Source of the DNA: a virus
DNA length: 60,080 nucleotides
Virus record (IMG/VR): IMGVR_UViG_3300044535_000805
Span: 1 to 60,080 of that record
Reading direction: 5' to 3' (one strand)
In this document: positions 24,453-32,216 of the stretch, in pieces
Layout: each line of letters opens with the position of its first letter
Position numbering within the stretch: position 1 is the stretch's first letter
Notes under the pieces: generated by a model
Told to the model about the DNA's origin: nothing
Database searches by the model: none
What the model saw: only the letters and a program-made list of their open reading frames with translations
Translations under genes and position numbers: made by a program

Positions 24453-24967
24453 TACCAAGACTTGTTGTAATCTACAATTTCGCAGTTGCGACTGATGTCC
24501 TTGACAAAGTACACACAGTCGGGTTCAGCGTCGTCGTTTAAGGGCACGGCCAGCATCTGCCCATTCTTGAGTTTGGGTGCATACCATGATACTTCATGAT
24601 ACACATCTAGTATTTCAATGTCAGGAAAGCTGGGTCTGTAACTGCTGAGTGGGTTGAATTGAAATACTTTAAACCCACGATCATTAATTGATGTCAAGGG
24701 CAACACTTCTAGGTCACCAATGTCAGGCTCACCTATTAGAATTTGCCAGTCCATGGGCATTTTAATTGTAGCAGATCCAATGCGTAATACCAGTGCAGGT
24801 GCATTAAAACTTTCTAGAAAAATCAGTGGTATAAAGTGATAGTCAGGGTCTGCTGGATTCGAGTTATCAAGTATAGCAAAGCGCATGTCATCAACTTCTT
24901 CGGGAAGATGATCTAGGTCGTAGTAGCTGTTATCAAGTGTTAATATTCTCATGTTGTTAGTATACAT
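24452..24967 (-). CDS. Conserved phage hypothetical protein, 171 aa
   Basis: A beta-rich protein: ILTLDNSYYDLDHLPEEVDD, MRFAILDNSNPADPDYHF, IPLIFLESFNAPALVLRIG, GFKVFQFNPLSSYRP. Relatives exist in aquatic T4-like phages near replication genes; function unknown. The ATG at 24967 overlaps the upstream stop (TAATG), while a second ATG at 24952 gives MRILTLDN, which looks more like the natural N-terminus. I give the longer frame because of the coupling. Confidence 0.75.
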   Translation of the reverse strand: MYTNNMRILTLDNSYYDLDHLPEEVDDMRFAILDNSNPADPDYHFIPLIFLESFNAPALVLRIGSATIKMPMDWQILIGEPDIGDLEVLPLTSINDRGFKVFQFNPLSSYRPSFPDIEILDVYHEVSWYAPKLKNGQMLAVPLNDDAEPDCVYFVKDISRNCEIVDYNKSW

Positions 24968-25551
24968 TATTTTTCGGGGCGTGTCAAGATGACACCATTG
25001 TCTATGGTTTGATAAACTATTTGCCAGCCCCGGGCTAACAAATAAACCACTACTGGTCCAGACTTACCAATCCAACAGTCGTTGTAACAATAGGTATCAT
25101 CTAGCGCCACCACTGCTCTGGGAGCCAACACATTGTACAAGGCCAACAACTGACTCATGTGTGCAATTTGACAGGCCTGATTGGTCATTGGCGTGCCATT
25201 GGAAGCATACTGCCGCATTTGAACTTCAATTGCTGGCGACGTATTGTTGATATCCCAGATGTAATCAAAGTTGTCTAGGTACAAAACAGCAACATCAGTG
25301 TAGCTGGTTGCAAATTCACGGGCCCAGGCAGCTCCGTCAGCCACAACAAATTGGGTATTGGTACAAGTTGATTCTAGCCAACTTTTGGCCTTGCTTAGTA
25401 TGTCTACTGTGATGAGTTTGGTGTTGTGTGTGCTGGCCAAACGGTCTAGATACTGGCTAGATCCTTCGCCTCGGTCTGATCCTATTTCCACAAACACACC
25501 ATGCACAGTATCAGGCAAGTGTTTGCCAATGTGTTGATATACCGTTCCCAT
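24967..25551 (-). CDS. SAM-dependent methyltransferase, class I (Methyltransf_24-like)
   Basis: A 194-aa Rossmann methyltransferase. Motif I is VFVEIGSDRGEGSS (residues 19-32), followed by TKLITVDIL with the acidic residue expected to hold the SAM ribose, FVVADGAAWA, and VAVLYLDNFDYIWD as motif IV. Relatives often act on sugars or small molecules in surface-glycan clusters. Its ATG shares one base with the stop of the SGNH gene upstream (25551), so the two are coupled, matching the methyltransferase-plus-SGNH association in this phage. Confidence 0.8.
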   Translation of the reverse strand: MGTVYQHIGKHLPDTVHGVFVEIGSDRGEGSSQYLDRLASTHNTKLITVDILSKAKSWLESTCTNTQFVVADGAAWAREFATSYTDVAVLYLDNFDYIWDINNTSPAIEVQMRQYASNGTPMTNQACQIAHMSQLLALYNVLAPRAVVALDDTYCYNDCWIGKSGPVVVYLLARGWQIVYQTIDNGVILTRPEK

Positions 25552-26261
25552 TATCGCCAGCCCATGGTCATTGATTTTAGTATTTCAAGAAAGTTGTCAT
25601 GGCATTCTTGATCGTTGTGCGTAACTGACTTTTCATAATCATACGGGCCCTTGGGCATCAAGCAAGGCAGTTGATCTTTGGGCCACACACAGTCTACCCA
25701 ACTCCAGTCCATGTAGGCCATACCATGTGGAATGTACACAAAGGGAATACGAGCTTGTTGTAGTTTGCGCAACCCGTCACTGAGTACATAGAAATTTTCT
25801 TGGCGCTTGAGTCCTGAATTGTGCAAGTCAGCAACGTAATTTTTGATTGCTGTTTTTTGTTCGTCAGTGACCATGCGTTCGTGATTGCTGTGCAACAAAT
25901 TCACAATGGTATCACTGATTACCATGGTCCTGTGCTGACGTACTGTGGCTTCAACTTGACTTTTGTATCCTTTGAGCAAGATGTTTTCCATGGTCAAGTA
26001 ATTGATAATATCACCGTCTTGGCGCACAGGAATGTCCATTCGATCACTGCTGGTGCAACCCACTATCACATAGTCTGCTCCGTTGGCAATGGCATAATCA
26101 ATTTGCAAACGTATTAGAAATATAGTTGCGCCTGCACGACCAAGACTGACGTGATCAAAGCCTTTATACTCAGCAAACATCTGCAAAAAACTAGTGACTT
26201 CTTTTTGCGGATGGTCCAAGGTCATGTAACTGTCGCCGCAAGTGAACAATCGCTTTTTCAT
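25551..26261 (-). CDS. SGNH/GDSL-like hydrolase family protein (paralog 5)
   Basis: 236 aa from the ATG at 26261, which overlaps the UvsW stop as ATGA; the frame opens 5 codons earlier. Block I is TCGDSYMTLD, the GDSY form. Block II is VSLGRAGATIFLI and a block III-like strand is ADYVIVGCTSSDRMD. The C-terminal His is in SVTHNDQECHDNFL without an Asp at the usual place. It is followed by a coupled methyltransferase gene. Confidence 0.72.
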   Translation of the reverse strand: MKKRLFTCGDSYMTLDHPQKEVTSFLQMFAEYKGFDHVSLGRAGATIFLIRLQIDYAIANGADYVIVGCTSSDRMDIPVRQDGDIINYLTMENILLKGYKSQVEATVRQHRTMVISDTIVNLLHSNHERMVTDEQKTAIKNYVADLHNSGLKRQENFYVLSDGLRKLQQARIPFVYIPHGMAYMDWSWVDCVWPKDQLPCLMPKGPYDYEKSVTHNDQECHDNFLEILKSMTMGWR

Positions 26262-27727
26262 TTGATTTTCATCCACTCTAGTTTCTCTGCAGAGAAAGGA
26301 TAGTTGGCTTCTCGATAGAACTGTTTGCGCTTGGTCAAGTGGCGCTTGGCAAACTTGCAGGTTGAGGTGATGTCCCAGATTTGAACATGATCTTTGTCTT
26401 CTGCTTTTCTTATGCCGCGTCCAATGCTTTGGATAACGCGGACAAAACTTTTCCCGGGTTCCACAAGAACCAAATTAAAAATCCTAGGGATATTAATGCC
26501 CACAGCGGCAACACCATAGGTAGCCACAATAATCTTATCAGTGCTGTCTGCAACTTCATCATATTCATCTTGTCTATCTTTTGCTTTGGTTGCACCCGAA
26601 ACAAACACAGCACGATCTCCCAGTCGAGATACCAGTTGGCGGCCGCATTCAGTGCGATCTACCAACACTAGAGTGTTGCCTGTTTCGTTTACGTGTCGTA
26701 TGAGTTCTGCCATGGCATCTAGTCTGCCCGACTCTTCCAACAAATATTTAAGCTCACTTTGATAGTTGGAGTACTCCACATGATCCTGTAACTGCACAAT
26801 GTTCACATGACACTGTGCCAACACACCTTGTTGTTGTAGCTCGTTAGCAGTTAATTTGCCAATTACAGGTCCCAGGCTCACCAACAAGGATTGGCTTTCA
26901 AACTTTTCCTTGGGTATAGTTCCAGTCAATCCCCAGCGAATTGGCACTCTAGCCATTACGCCAGTAAGCAGGGTCTTGAGTGCATCAGCTTTGGCCATGT
27001 GTACTTCATCCACCATTACACATACCACATCCTCAATAAAGTCTTGTATGGTCACATTGCCTACACCTGCTTTGGTATTCTTTAGTAATACGTTCAGGCT
27101 CTGCCAGGTACAGATAGTGTGCTTGTGACCATGTTCTTTTCTGTCACCAAAATAAACGCCCACATCTAGTCCCACATTGCGATAGTCTTTTTCTGTTTGT
27201 GTCACAAGACTTTTGTTGGGCACAATCACAATACTTCGTCCATGTGGCTCCACTGCCGCACTTAGAGTAGCTGTCATAATTGTTTTGCCTGCGCCTGTGG
27301 CCACTTCTTGTATGCATTGTGGGTTGGTCAAAAAGTTGTTCACAATCTCCACTTGGTAGTCACGCAACAGGATAGGCTTACCTTCTGCAGGATGTCCTTT
27401 GGGCCAGGTTTTGTGTGCAAACGTTTGTTCTGTAACTTGATCAAACTCAAATGTAGTTGAGTAGTCGCGCTGATCATCTAGTTCAATGTCCCAGTTGTAC
27501 TTTTCTAATAAGGGCAAGATCTCGGGCAGTAGATTGGTATATGTTGATCCGCCTAGTTGGAAGTAACTGACTTTGCCGTCCCAGCGTCCTAATCTCACTG
27601 CTGGCAAGTATCTGGCGTAGGGAACGTCATACTTGAATGCTGTGACCAGGCGCTTGCGCATGTCAAGGTCCAGACCTTCTATTTTGATGTTTACTTCATC
27701 ACGTATAACGATTGTGGCTTGTTTCAT
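26258..27727 (-). CDS. uvsW: Superfamily 2 helicase UvsW
   Basis: Branched-DNA and RNA:DNA helicase that resolves recombination intermediates and R-loops, promoting the switch to recombination-dependent replication. 489 aa from the ATG at 27727 (overlapping the upstream stop as ATGA). The N-terminal double-stranded-DNA-binding domain covers about 1-110 (RYLPAVRLGRWDGKVSYF). Motor motifs: Walker A ATGAGKT (143-149), DEVH (240-243), GLTGT, and motif VI RVIQSIGRGIRK. Length and motif order match T4 UvsW. Confidence 0.94.
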   Translation of the reverse strand: MKQATIVIRDEVNIKIEGLDLDMRKRLVTAFKYDVPYARYLPAVRLGRWDGKVSYFQLGGSTYTNLLPEILPLLEKYNWDIELDDQRDYSTTFEFDQVTEQTFAHKTWPKGHPAEGKPILLRDYQVEIVNNFLTNPQCIQEVATGAGKTIMTATLSAAVEPHGRSIVIVPNKSLVTQTEKDYRNVGLDVGVYFGDRKEHGHKHTICTWQSLNVLLKNTKAGVGNVTIQDFIEDVVCVMVDEVHMAKADALKTLLTGVMARVPIRWGLTGTIPKEKFESQSLLVSLGPVIGKLTANELQQQGVLAQCHVNIVQLQDHVEYSNYQSELKYLLEESGRLDAMAELIRHVNETGNTLVLVDRTECGRQLVSRLGDRAVFVSGATKAKDRQDEYDEVADSTDKIIVATYGVAAVGINIPRIFNLVLVEPGKSFVRVIQSIGRGIRKAEDKDHVQIWDITSTCKFAKRHLTKRKQFYREANYPFSAEKLEWMKIK

Positions 27728-28578
27728 TCTAAGGTTACTTGCTGTACCCATTGACGTCGGGCAATTTGAAATAGTAATTCTTCTCGACTGCCTGTGTACT
27801 CTAAATCTGCAACAGGAAATCGCAAGGGTTGTGCTTTTATATTATACACACTTGTGATGTTTTGTGCAACAAAAAAGTCTTGATGTTGGTCAATGTAGTG
27901 TTGTACTGACCCATATATTTTGCTCAGATTTCTATCATGAAACTGCACGTTGAAGTCTGCACTGTAGTGACTGAACGGGCAAAATGCATCATCAGCAATG
28001 TACTTATCGTTGTCATGAGCAAGGTCTTCTACAGTTTTGCCAATTTCACAGTAATTTAGATACACGGTGCCAAACTTTATGTTCCAGTCGCCGTATGCAC
28101 TTTGTAATTCAGGTGCAAGTTGATGTATCTTGGGCATGCCAAACCAAGTGCAAACAAATCTTGGTTGAGTACCTGCGGCAACACTTTCACATCTATGTAC
28201 TGCCAAGTTTAATTCAGCCAAGGCTTGACGAACTGACTCGGGCGCACGAAGCCAGTAGTCTGAATCTTGCTGATCCAGTAGCCCGTGGTAGCGTTCAAAG
28301 ATGTTGTGCAAGTAATTGAGACAATCCTGTGTGTACTCAAATGGCCTGTGTATGATTGGATCCCAAAGATTGATTGTGGCAATGCAACGTTGAATGTCGG
28401 CCACAGCACGTTCACGCTCTTGTAGTGGAGTGCCAAATCCGTAAAATCTATTGGGATGGTCCAAGGGCCAAGCCTGACGCTCGTGCATACGTTGAGCCCA
28501 CAAGTCTGCCACAGGTGTTTTACGAACACGAAAATTCAATGTCAGTGGGTCTTGTTGGCCTAGAGTAATCAAAAGCAT
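27724..28578 (-). CDS. Hypothetical phage protein, 284 aa
   Basis: Unrecognised, but clearly coding: long, well-mixed composition with conserved-looking aromatic and His residues (PNRFYGFGTPLQERERAV, CTWFGMPKIHQLAP, KFGTVYLNYCEIGKTVEDLAHDND split by turns, FCPFSHYSADF). It might be a small-molecule or nucleotide enzyme, but no motif identifies it. The ATG is 6 bases after TATACT of a sigma70-type promoter, so it starts the UvsW operon with a predicted leaderless early mRNA. A strong terminator of the upstream unit lies directly before that promoter. Confidence 0.78.
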   Translation of the reverse strand: MLLITLGQQDPLTLNFRVRKTPVADLWAQRMHERQAWPLDHPNRFYGFGTPLQERERAVADIQRCIATINLWDPIIHRPFEYTQDCLNYLHNIFERYHGLLDQQDSDYWLRAPESVRQALAELNLAVHRCESVAAGTQPRFVCTWFGMPKIHQLAPELQSAYGDWNIKFGTVYLNYCEIGKTVEDLAHDNDKYIADDAFCPFSHYSADFNVQFHDRNLSKIYGSVQHYIDQHQDFFVAQNITSVYNIKAQPLRFPVADLEYTGSREELLFQIARRQWVQQVTLE

Positions 28579-28584
28579 TGTAAC

Positions 28585-28613
28585 AGTATATACTCACTGT
28601 AAACAAAAGTCAA
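28585..28613 (-). promoter_or_regulatory. Early promoter overlapping a terminator tail
   Basis: Minus strand TTGACT (28613-28608), 17-base spacer, TATACT (28590-28585), 6 bases, ATG at 28578. The -35 begins inside the T-run of the terminator at 28617-28645. An ACAGT-n8-ACTGT inverted repeat covers the -10 region. Confidence 0.75.
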
Positions 28614-28616
28614 AAA

Positions 28617-28645
28617 AACAGGTACCTTTTTTAAGGGTACCTGTT
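28617..28645 (-). terminator. Strong rho-independent terminator
   Basis: Perfect 10-bp stem AACAGGTACC/GGTACCTGTT with a 9-base loop, followed on the minus strand by seven T. It ends the small early-gene operon (AAA ATPase to the 38-aa gene). Confidence 0.92.
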
Positions 28646-28651
28646 ATAAAA

Positions 28652-28684
28652 CCTGGGCCGGAGCCAACCGTTTGTATGCCCAGG
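28652..28684 (-). terminator. Second hairpin upstream of the strong terminator
   Basis: Stem CCTGGGC/GCCCAGG with a 19-base loop, followed on the minus strand by TTTTAT. It forms a tandem terminator with 28617-28645; a structured 3' end is the alternative. Confidence 0.5.
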
Positions 28685-28698
28685 GAAACTTTTAAAAG

Positions 28699-28815
28699 TC
28701 AAGCGCCATAATATTCCAAACTCTTTACAGTAAAGCCTGCTTCTTGTTGCTCATCTGCTTCGTATTTTGTTTCTACAGAATACAAGTACAAATCACCATC
28801 CCAAATTTCAAACAT
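28699..28815 (-). CDS. Tiny conserved early protein, 38 aa
   Basis: An ATG at 28815, overlapping the upstream stop as TAATG, opens a 38-codon frame: MFEIWDGDLYLYSVETK followed by YEADEQQEAGFTVKSLEYYGA. Very similar mini-proteins (acidic, FEIWxGDLYLxSV-) occur in T4-like phages of aquatic bacteria, so I take it as real. It is the last gene before the terminators. Function unknown; small early acidic proteins often bind host enzymes. Confidence 0.75.
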   Translation of the reverse strand: MFEIWDGDLYLYSVETKYEADEQQEAGFTVKSLEYYGA

Positions 28816-28988
28816 TAATAAGTTTCCTTTACATAGTTGTATTGATCCGCAGGCCATTGTGTTTTAAACTCTTCTGATTTGACATACTCATTGTATGCTT
28901 TGGCATCAAAAAACATTTTGCGGAACACTGACGTAAACTGGCCCTTGAGAGTTACCGTTAGGTAAATGGATTTTGCTTTTCCTGCCAT
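28815..28988 (-). CDS. Small early protein, 57 aa
   Basis: Starts MAGKAKSIYLTVTLKGQF; the ATG at 28988 has GGAG 7-8 bases upstream, while a frame-opening TTG at 29000 is ignored. A beta-like first half is followed by a helix rich in Lys, Phe and Tyr (FRKMFFDAKAYNEYVKSEE). No family recognised. It sits 1 base after the 30-aa membrane peptide and overlaps the 38-aa gene by one base. Confidence 0.7.
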   Translation of the reverse strand: MAGKAKSIYLTVTLKGQFTSVFRKMFFDAKAYNEYVKSEEFKTQWPADQYNYVKETY

Positions 28989-28989
28989 A

Positions 28990-29082
28990 TCAATCTCCAA
29001 ATATTAAAATTATAAAAGCATAAAGTAGTGCCCAGATTGGGTGTCCTAACATTACCAACATTAGAACACCTATCCAGGGCAT
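28990..29082 (-). CDS. Very short predicted membrane peptide, 30 aa
   Basis: A frame from the ATG at 29082, 1 base after the AAA ATPase stop and with AAGG upstream, encodes MPWIGVLMLVMLG then HPIWALLYAFIILIFGD. Nearly all residues are hydrophobic, giving one or two short membrane segments. It ends 1 base before the next ATG. The tight packing between two coding genes supports it; composition alone would be weak evidence. Confidence 0.6.
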   Translation of the reverse strand: MPWIGVLMLVMLGHPIWALLYAFIILIFGD

Positions 29083-29083
29083 G

Positions 29084-30112
29084 TTAGGCTACCTTCATGC
29101 AAGTAGTTTCAGCCAGACGCTTCCAGTTCAATACTGACAGCTTGCGCAAGTCTGCAATCTTCAGCGCCATACGCAAGGATACCTCACGCAAACGATTCTT
29201 GTTGTCGTCCATAAACGTAATGATGTCGTCTTGAACAGCTTCTTCAAAGTCGTAGTCTGCAAACAGCACACCGTCTTTGGCAATCTGTTTGATACGCAAC
29301 AATTTGTCACGCATGGTGTCCAAGGTCAAGTCCAAGTAGTGGCACCGGCTTTGCAGTGCGTCCAAGTGATCCCGCAATTTTTGCGACTTCATCTTGTCAA
29401 ACTTAAGGTTGGTAATAAAAATTACACTACCTTTGAACTCAAAACGGTCTGGGATGCCTTCACGGCGCAGAGCACTAGACTCTGACAACCAGGAGATAAC
29501 ACGTTTTTTGCCGGAGTCCAGGGCACCCTTGAGCAAGTTAAGAGCAACGTCATCCAGCAGGATTGAGTCACAGTCGTCAAACACAATTACACAATTTGAG
29601 TCAGAATACTTGTAGAGTGTTTGGTACAGGCCAATCGGGGTAGCACTACCTTTAACAACCTCGGCACGTAGTCGCTTGCCGGCCAGCTTGTCAAACAAAC
29701 AAGCCTTATCAATTTCTGTCTCAACGCCGTAGCTCTTGCCCACGCCTGGGGGGCCGCTCACAATCATAGCACGGATGTCACCGGTTACAGTGGCCTTTGT
29801 CATCTCATGCAGAATGTCAAAACGCTCACGGATACGATCCATGGCCTGTTCGTCACTTTCAACAACCGAAACTGTCTTTTCAAAATGTACAGTATTATCT
29901 TGCACAGGGTCTACTCCATTAACATATTCAAGATCACGTATGCCGTCAACACGGATACGCACGACATCAAACTCAGGGCCAAAATAGCCATCTGATTGTA
30001 CAGTAACAAAGCCGCCTTTGCTACCAGTTTGGAAACCCTTAACTAGATTAAAGGTAACATTGTTCACGGGCTTGTTGCGATAAACACCGTTAATAACTCG
30101 AATTGCACTCAT
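29084..30112 (-). CDS. AAA+ ATPase, 342 aa
   Basis: Residues about 1-85 form a beta-rich N-terminal domain; the AAA core carries Walker A SGPPGVGKS (119-127), Walker B CVIVFDDCDS (about 174-183), a sensor 1-like FITNLKFDKM and an arginine-rich segment RCHYLDL. It differs from the gp44 clamp loader (no SRC box or zinc module). AAA proteins of this build act as remodelling factors or moxR-like chaperones; partners are unknown. It leads an early operon under a TTGACC-N17-TATAAT promoter with AAGGAGCC upstream. Confidence 0.85.
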   Translation of the reverse strand: MSAIRVINGVYRNKPVNNVTFNLVKGFQTGSKGGFVTVQSDGYFGPEFDVVRIRVDGIRDLEYVNGVDPVQDNTVHFEKTVSVVESDEQAMDRIRERFDILHEMTKATVTGDIRAMIVSGPPGVGKSYGVETEIDKACLFDKLAGKRLRAEVVKGSATPIGLYQTLYKYSDSNCVIVFDDCDSILLDDVALNLLKGALDSGKKRVISWLSESSALRREGIPDRFEFKGSVIFITNLKFDKMKSQKLRDHLDALQSRCHYLDLTLDTMRDKLLRIKQIAKDGVLFADYDFEEAVQDDIITFMDDNKNRLREVSLRMALKIADLRKLSVLNWKRLAETTCMKVA

Positions 30113-30142
30113 AGTTGGCTCCTTTTTGTGCGTTAAAATTGT

Positions 30143-30171
30143 ATTATAGCTGGAATTGATTTATTGGTCAA
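30143..30171 (-). promoter_or_regulatory. Early promoter P1
   Basis: Minus strand GGTTGACCAA with -35 TTGACC (30171-30166), 17-base spacer and TATAAT (30148-30143), in front of the AAA ATPase. Confidence 0.85.
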
Positions 30172-30175
30172 CCGC

Positions 30176-30352
30176 TTAGGCTGGGGCAAACAACTTGCCC
30201 ATCTCGTTAAAAACTACACGGCTTGCACGACGCTGAATGTACGTCAATTCATCTTCGTCGCTGTTCATCTGCATTAGAGTTTCCAGCAGTCCGGGCAAGC
30301 GCCAGTCTTTTTGGTATTGCTGGACCACTTGCATTGCTTGTTCAAAGTTCAT
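30176..30352 (-). CDS. Small early protein, 58 aa
   Basis: From the ATG at 30352, preceded by a strong AAGGAGCC: a helical protein with MNFEQAMQVVQQYQKDW, LPGLLETLMQMNSDEDE and YIQRRASRVVFNEMGKL. The frame extends to 30415 but that part covers the promoter. It has its own near-duplicate early promoter (P2). Function unknown; possible host take-over factor. Confidence 0.78.
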   Translation of the reverse strand: MNFEQAMQVVQQYQKDWRLPGLLETLMQMNSDEDELTYIQRRASRVVFNEMGKLFAPA

Positions 30353-30382
30353 TTTTGGCTCCTTGTTACTTACTATGCCACT

Positions 30383-30411
30383 ATTATAGCAAATTGGGAA
30401 TATTTGGTCAA
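30383..30411 (-). promoter_or_regulatory. Early promoter P2
   Basis: TTGACC (30411-30406), 17-base spacer, TGC-TATAAT (30388-30383), in the same 40-base context as P3 (CCCAATTTGCTATAATAGTG is identical). The -35 lies in a TTTGGT-TG-ACCAAA inverted repeat. Confidence 0.9.
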
Positions 30412-30434
30412 CCAAAGAGTAGTACTAAAAAGTA

Positions 30435-30644
30435 TTACTTTTTGAGAATTTCGTAGAAATGTGAGTTGATTGTGTCCATTTCTTCGCGGGAAACGTAGAA
30501 ATCTGTGGTGGGATCGTAGTAGGCACCTTCTTTGTTGCAATAATACAACACTCTACCCGAGAAGTTGAACGGGCCTTCAAGCCCCGGGCGGGCACCGTAT
30601 TTTTGACGCATGTGGTCTACAGTATCCAAAACACGATATCCCAT
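30435..30644 (-). CDS. Small early protein, 69 aa
   Basis: Starts MGYRVLDTVDHMRQKYG with AAGGAGCC upstream and promoter P3. The middle is a beta hairpin-like segment (FNFSGRVLYYCNKEGAYYD) and the end a helix (SREEMDTINSHFYEILKK). One cysteine. No family recognised. Confidence 0.78.
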   Translation of the reverse strand: MGYRVLDTVDHMRQKYGARPGLEGPFNFSGRVLYYCNKEGAYYDPTTDFYVSREEMDTINSHFYEILKK

Positions 30645-30670
30645 CTGGGCTCCTTGCTGTTTAAGCCACT

Positions 30671-30699
30671 ATTATAGCAAATTGGGATTTTTTGGTCAA
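30671..30699 (-). promoter_or_regulatory. Early promoter P3
   Basis: TTGACC (30699-30694), 17-base spacer, TGC-TATAAT (30676-30671). Nearly identical to P2 from -40 to +6, suggesting a duplicated promoter cassette. Its -35 overlaps the 3' end of the glycosyltransferase gene. Confidence 0.9.
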
Positions 30700-31436
30700 C
30701 CACCCCAGATTGTGCGTAATTCTCCCGGGGGCAACTGATGTGGTTTGGGCTGGCCGTGGAACACTACCACAGCAGTGTTTCCGGCTATACGAGCGCCAGC
30801 GCCGGGCTGACGATGACTGCGGCGTTGGAAGTCGTATCCGCCATCCAATACTTGCCAGCGATAACTTTCAAACAACTGATCTTCAAACAGTCTGCGTTGA
30901 TTGACATTTAGTACATGACCCAAGTAATCTTGATCCCCGGGCCAACGTTTGACAACTTCGTCAATGTTGAGCTTGGCAAAGTCGTCCCAGATCCAACCAA
31001 ATTTGTCTGTGTCCATGTACATCATGCTGGAATTGATGTTGCTGATATTTTTGCGTTGCAAATATCTAAAGTCACGCAAGGCCCAAAAGTAGTCAGTGTG
31101 ACACTGTGTTATCCAACCAAGGTCTCGTACAACAACAACATCAAGATCAAGATACAGTAAAGGGCCATCAAAGTGCTCGCGATTAAACAACTGCATCTTG
31201 TACCACCAACTGCGTTTGGCGCCACCAATACCAGGCCATTCATCCAGGCAATGTTTGATCATGTATGGTGGCACACTGCGATGGTGTTCAGTGTAAACAT
31301 GAAGACGTATACCTTGTGGTATGTTTTTGACCAACATGTTGTACAAACGTTCAACATAGAGCCACTCGTATCCTGTGCCGTGAATCACACAAGCACAGTC
31401 TACAATTTGGTCAGTACGTGGGAACGTTTTGCTCAT
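30696..31436 (-). CDS. Glycosyltransferase-like protein, GT-A fold, 246 aa
   Basis: Predicted nucleotide-sugar transferase. The metal-binding DxD motif is in PLLYLDLDVVVVRDL (about residues 92-106), preceded by WWYKMQLF and followed by an acceptor segment (ISNINSSMMYMDT) and WPGDQDYL. The C-terminal VVVFHGQPKPHQL is a typical closing HG motif of GT8/GT32-like enzymes. It overlaps the GT17 gene upstream by an ATGA, at the end of the minus arm of the glycan island. Confidence 0.8.
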   Translation of the reverse strand: MSKTFPRTDQIVDCACVIHGTGYEWLYVERLYNMLVKNIPQGIRLHVYTEHHRSVPPYMIKHCLDEWPGIGGAKRSWWYKMQLFNREHFDGPLLYLDLDVVVVRDLGWITQCHTDYFWALRDFRYLQRKNISNINSSMMYMDTDKFGWIWDDFAKLNIDEVVKRWPGDQDYLGHVLNVNQRRLFEDQLFESYRWQVLDGGYDFQRRSHRQPGAGARIAGNTAVVVFHGQPKPHQLPPGELRTIWGG

Positions 31437-32215
31437 GACCAGTAAGGATACCGACGTAACACAGCATCAACCGGTGCAGGATACTGTGGATCAACTTGAT
31501 TGGTAGCAGTTTTGTGATTGATTGCAGTGCCGTCAAGTCGTTTGAATGTTTCTAACATTTCGTCTGCATCTCGATGTTGTGTTTCAATGCAACTCCAAGC
31601 CTTGCTTTTGATAATGTCATCATTACCAATCCAGCCCCAGTGCCAGCCAGCAGTTTTGGGAAATTGCACACAGTGGCTACGGTCTTTTTTCTTTTGAGCA
31701 TGTCCCACTCCACTCTGCAACCCCTTGTACAGTTTGCACGGATCTGCAAACATGTGTTTTTTGGCCACAGCATTTCCAGTCCACTTGCGATCTACTTGTT
31801 GATCCCAGCGATAGATATACATGTCCAAGGTGCAAGTCACGGGCTGGTTTGCAGTGTTGACCAGTTGCAATATTTCAGGCCACAGTTCAGGATTAATAAT
31901 TTCATCCAAGTCACTGTGCATCACAATGTCTTCATCACTGCAATCTGCATAGCCTTCTAACAGTGCCGAACGCTGTCCGTTTTCAATGTCCCAGTTGGTC
32001 CAAGTTTCGGGTATATCAAGACGTACTACATGCAGTCGATCTCCCCAGTGGCTGTAGCGATCCATGTTGTCTGACAGATAGAATGGTTTGGGCCTGCCGC
32101 TCATGGTGCGGTTACCTTCACAAATGACCCAACGGTCCACATAGTGTTTGGTAAGTTCCAAACGTATGTCTAGCATATCGAACTCGTTGTTGAAAAGTGT
32201 GGTGTCTACTATCAT
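31433..32215 (-). CDS. Glycosyltransferase family 17-like protein
   Basis: Resembles GT17 (beta-1,4-N-acetylglucosaminyl transfer to a mannosyl core in eukaryotic members): the start TTLFNNEFDMLDIRLELT, then RWVICEGNRTMSGRPKPF, the DxD-type core IVMHSDLDEIINP and the downstream GWHWGWIGNDD. At 260 aa it is complete for the catalytic domain. Phage and bacterial members sit in surface-polysaccharide clusters. One base separates it from the methyltransferase gene upstream. Confidence 0.85.
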   Translation of the reverse strand: MIVDTTLFNNEFDMLDIRLELTKHYVDRWVICEGNRTMSGRPKPFYLSDNMDRYSHWGDRLHVVRLDIPETWTNWDIENGQRSALLEGYADCSDEDIVMHSDLDEIINPELWPEILQLVNTANQPVTCTLDMYIYRWDQQVDRKWTGNAVAKKHMFADPCKLYKGLQSGVGHAQKKKDRSHCVQFPKTAGWHWGWIGNDDIIKSKAWSCIETQHRDADEMLETFKRLDGTAINHKTATNQVDPQYPAPVDAVLRRYPYWS

Positions 32216-32216
32216 G

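Noticed and set aside
28585-28602. ACAGT-n8-ACTGT inverted repeat as a LexA box
   Set aside because: Arms are in the reverse order of the CTGT-N8-ACAG SOS box; a single weak repeat on a promoter is not enough.
28652-28684. GC-rich hairpin as part of a tRNA gene
   Set aside because: No T-loop GTTCRA or anticodon arm is found around it. I saw no tRNA-like cloverleaf elsewhere in the window on reading, though a covariance scan was not possible.
29084-30112. AAA protein as the gp44 clamp loader partner of gp62
   Set aside because: It lacks the gp44-type layout (start of the motor near residue 1, SRC motif); the Walker A lies at residue 119 after a beta-rich domain.
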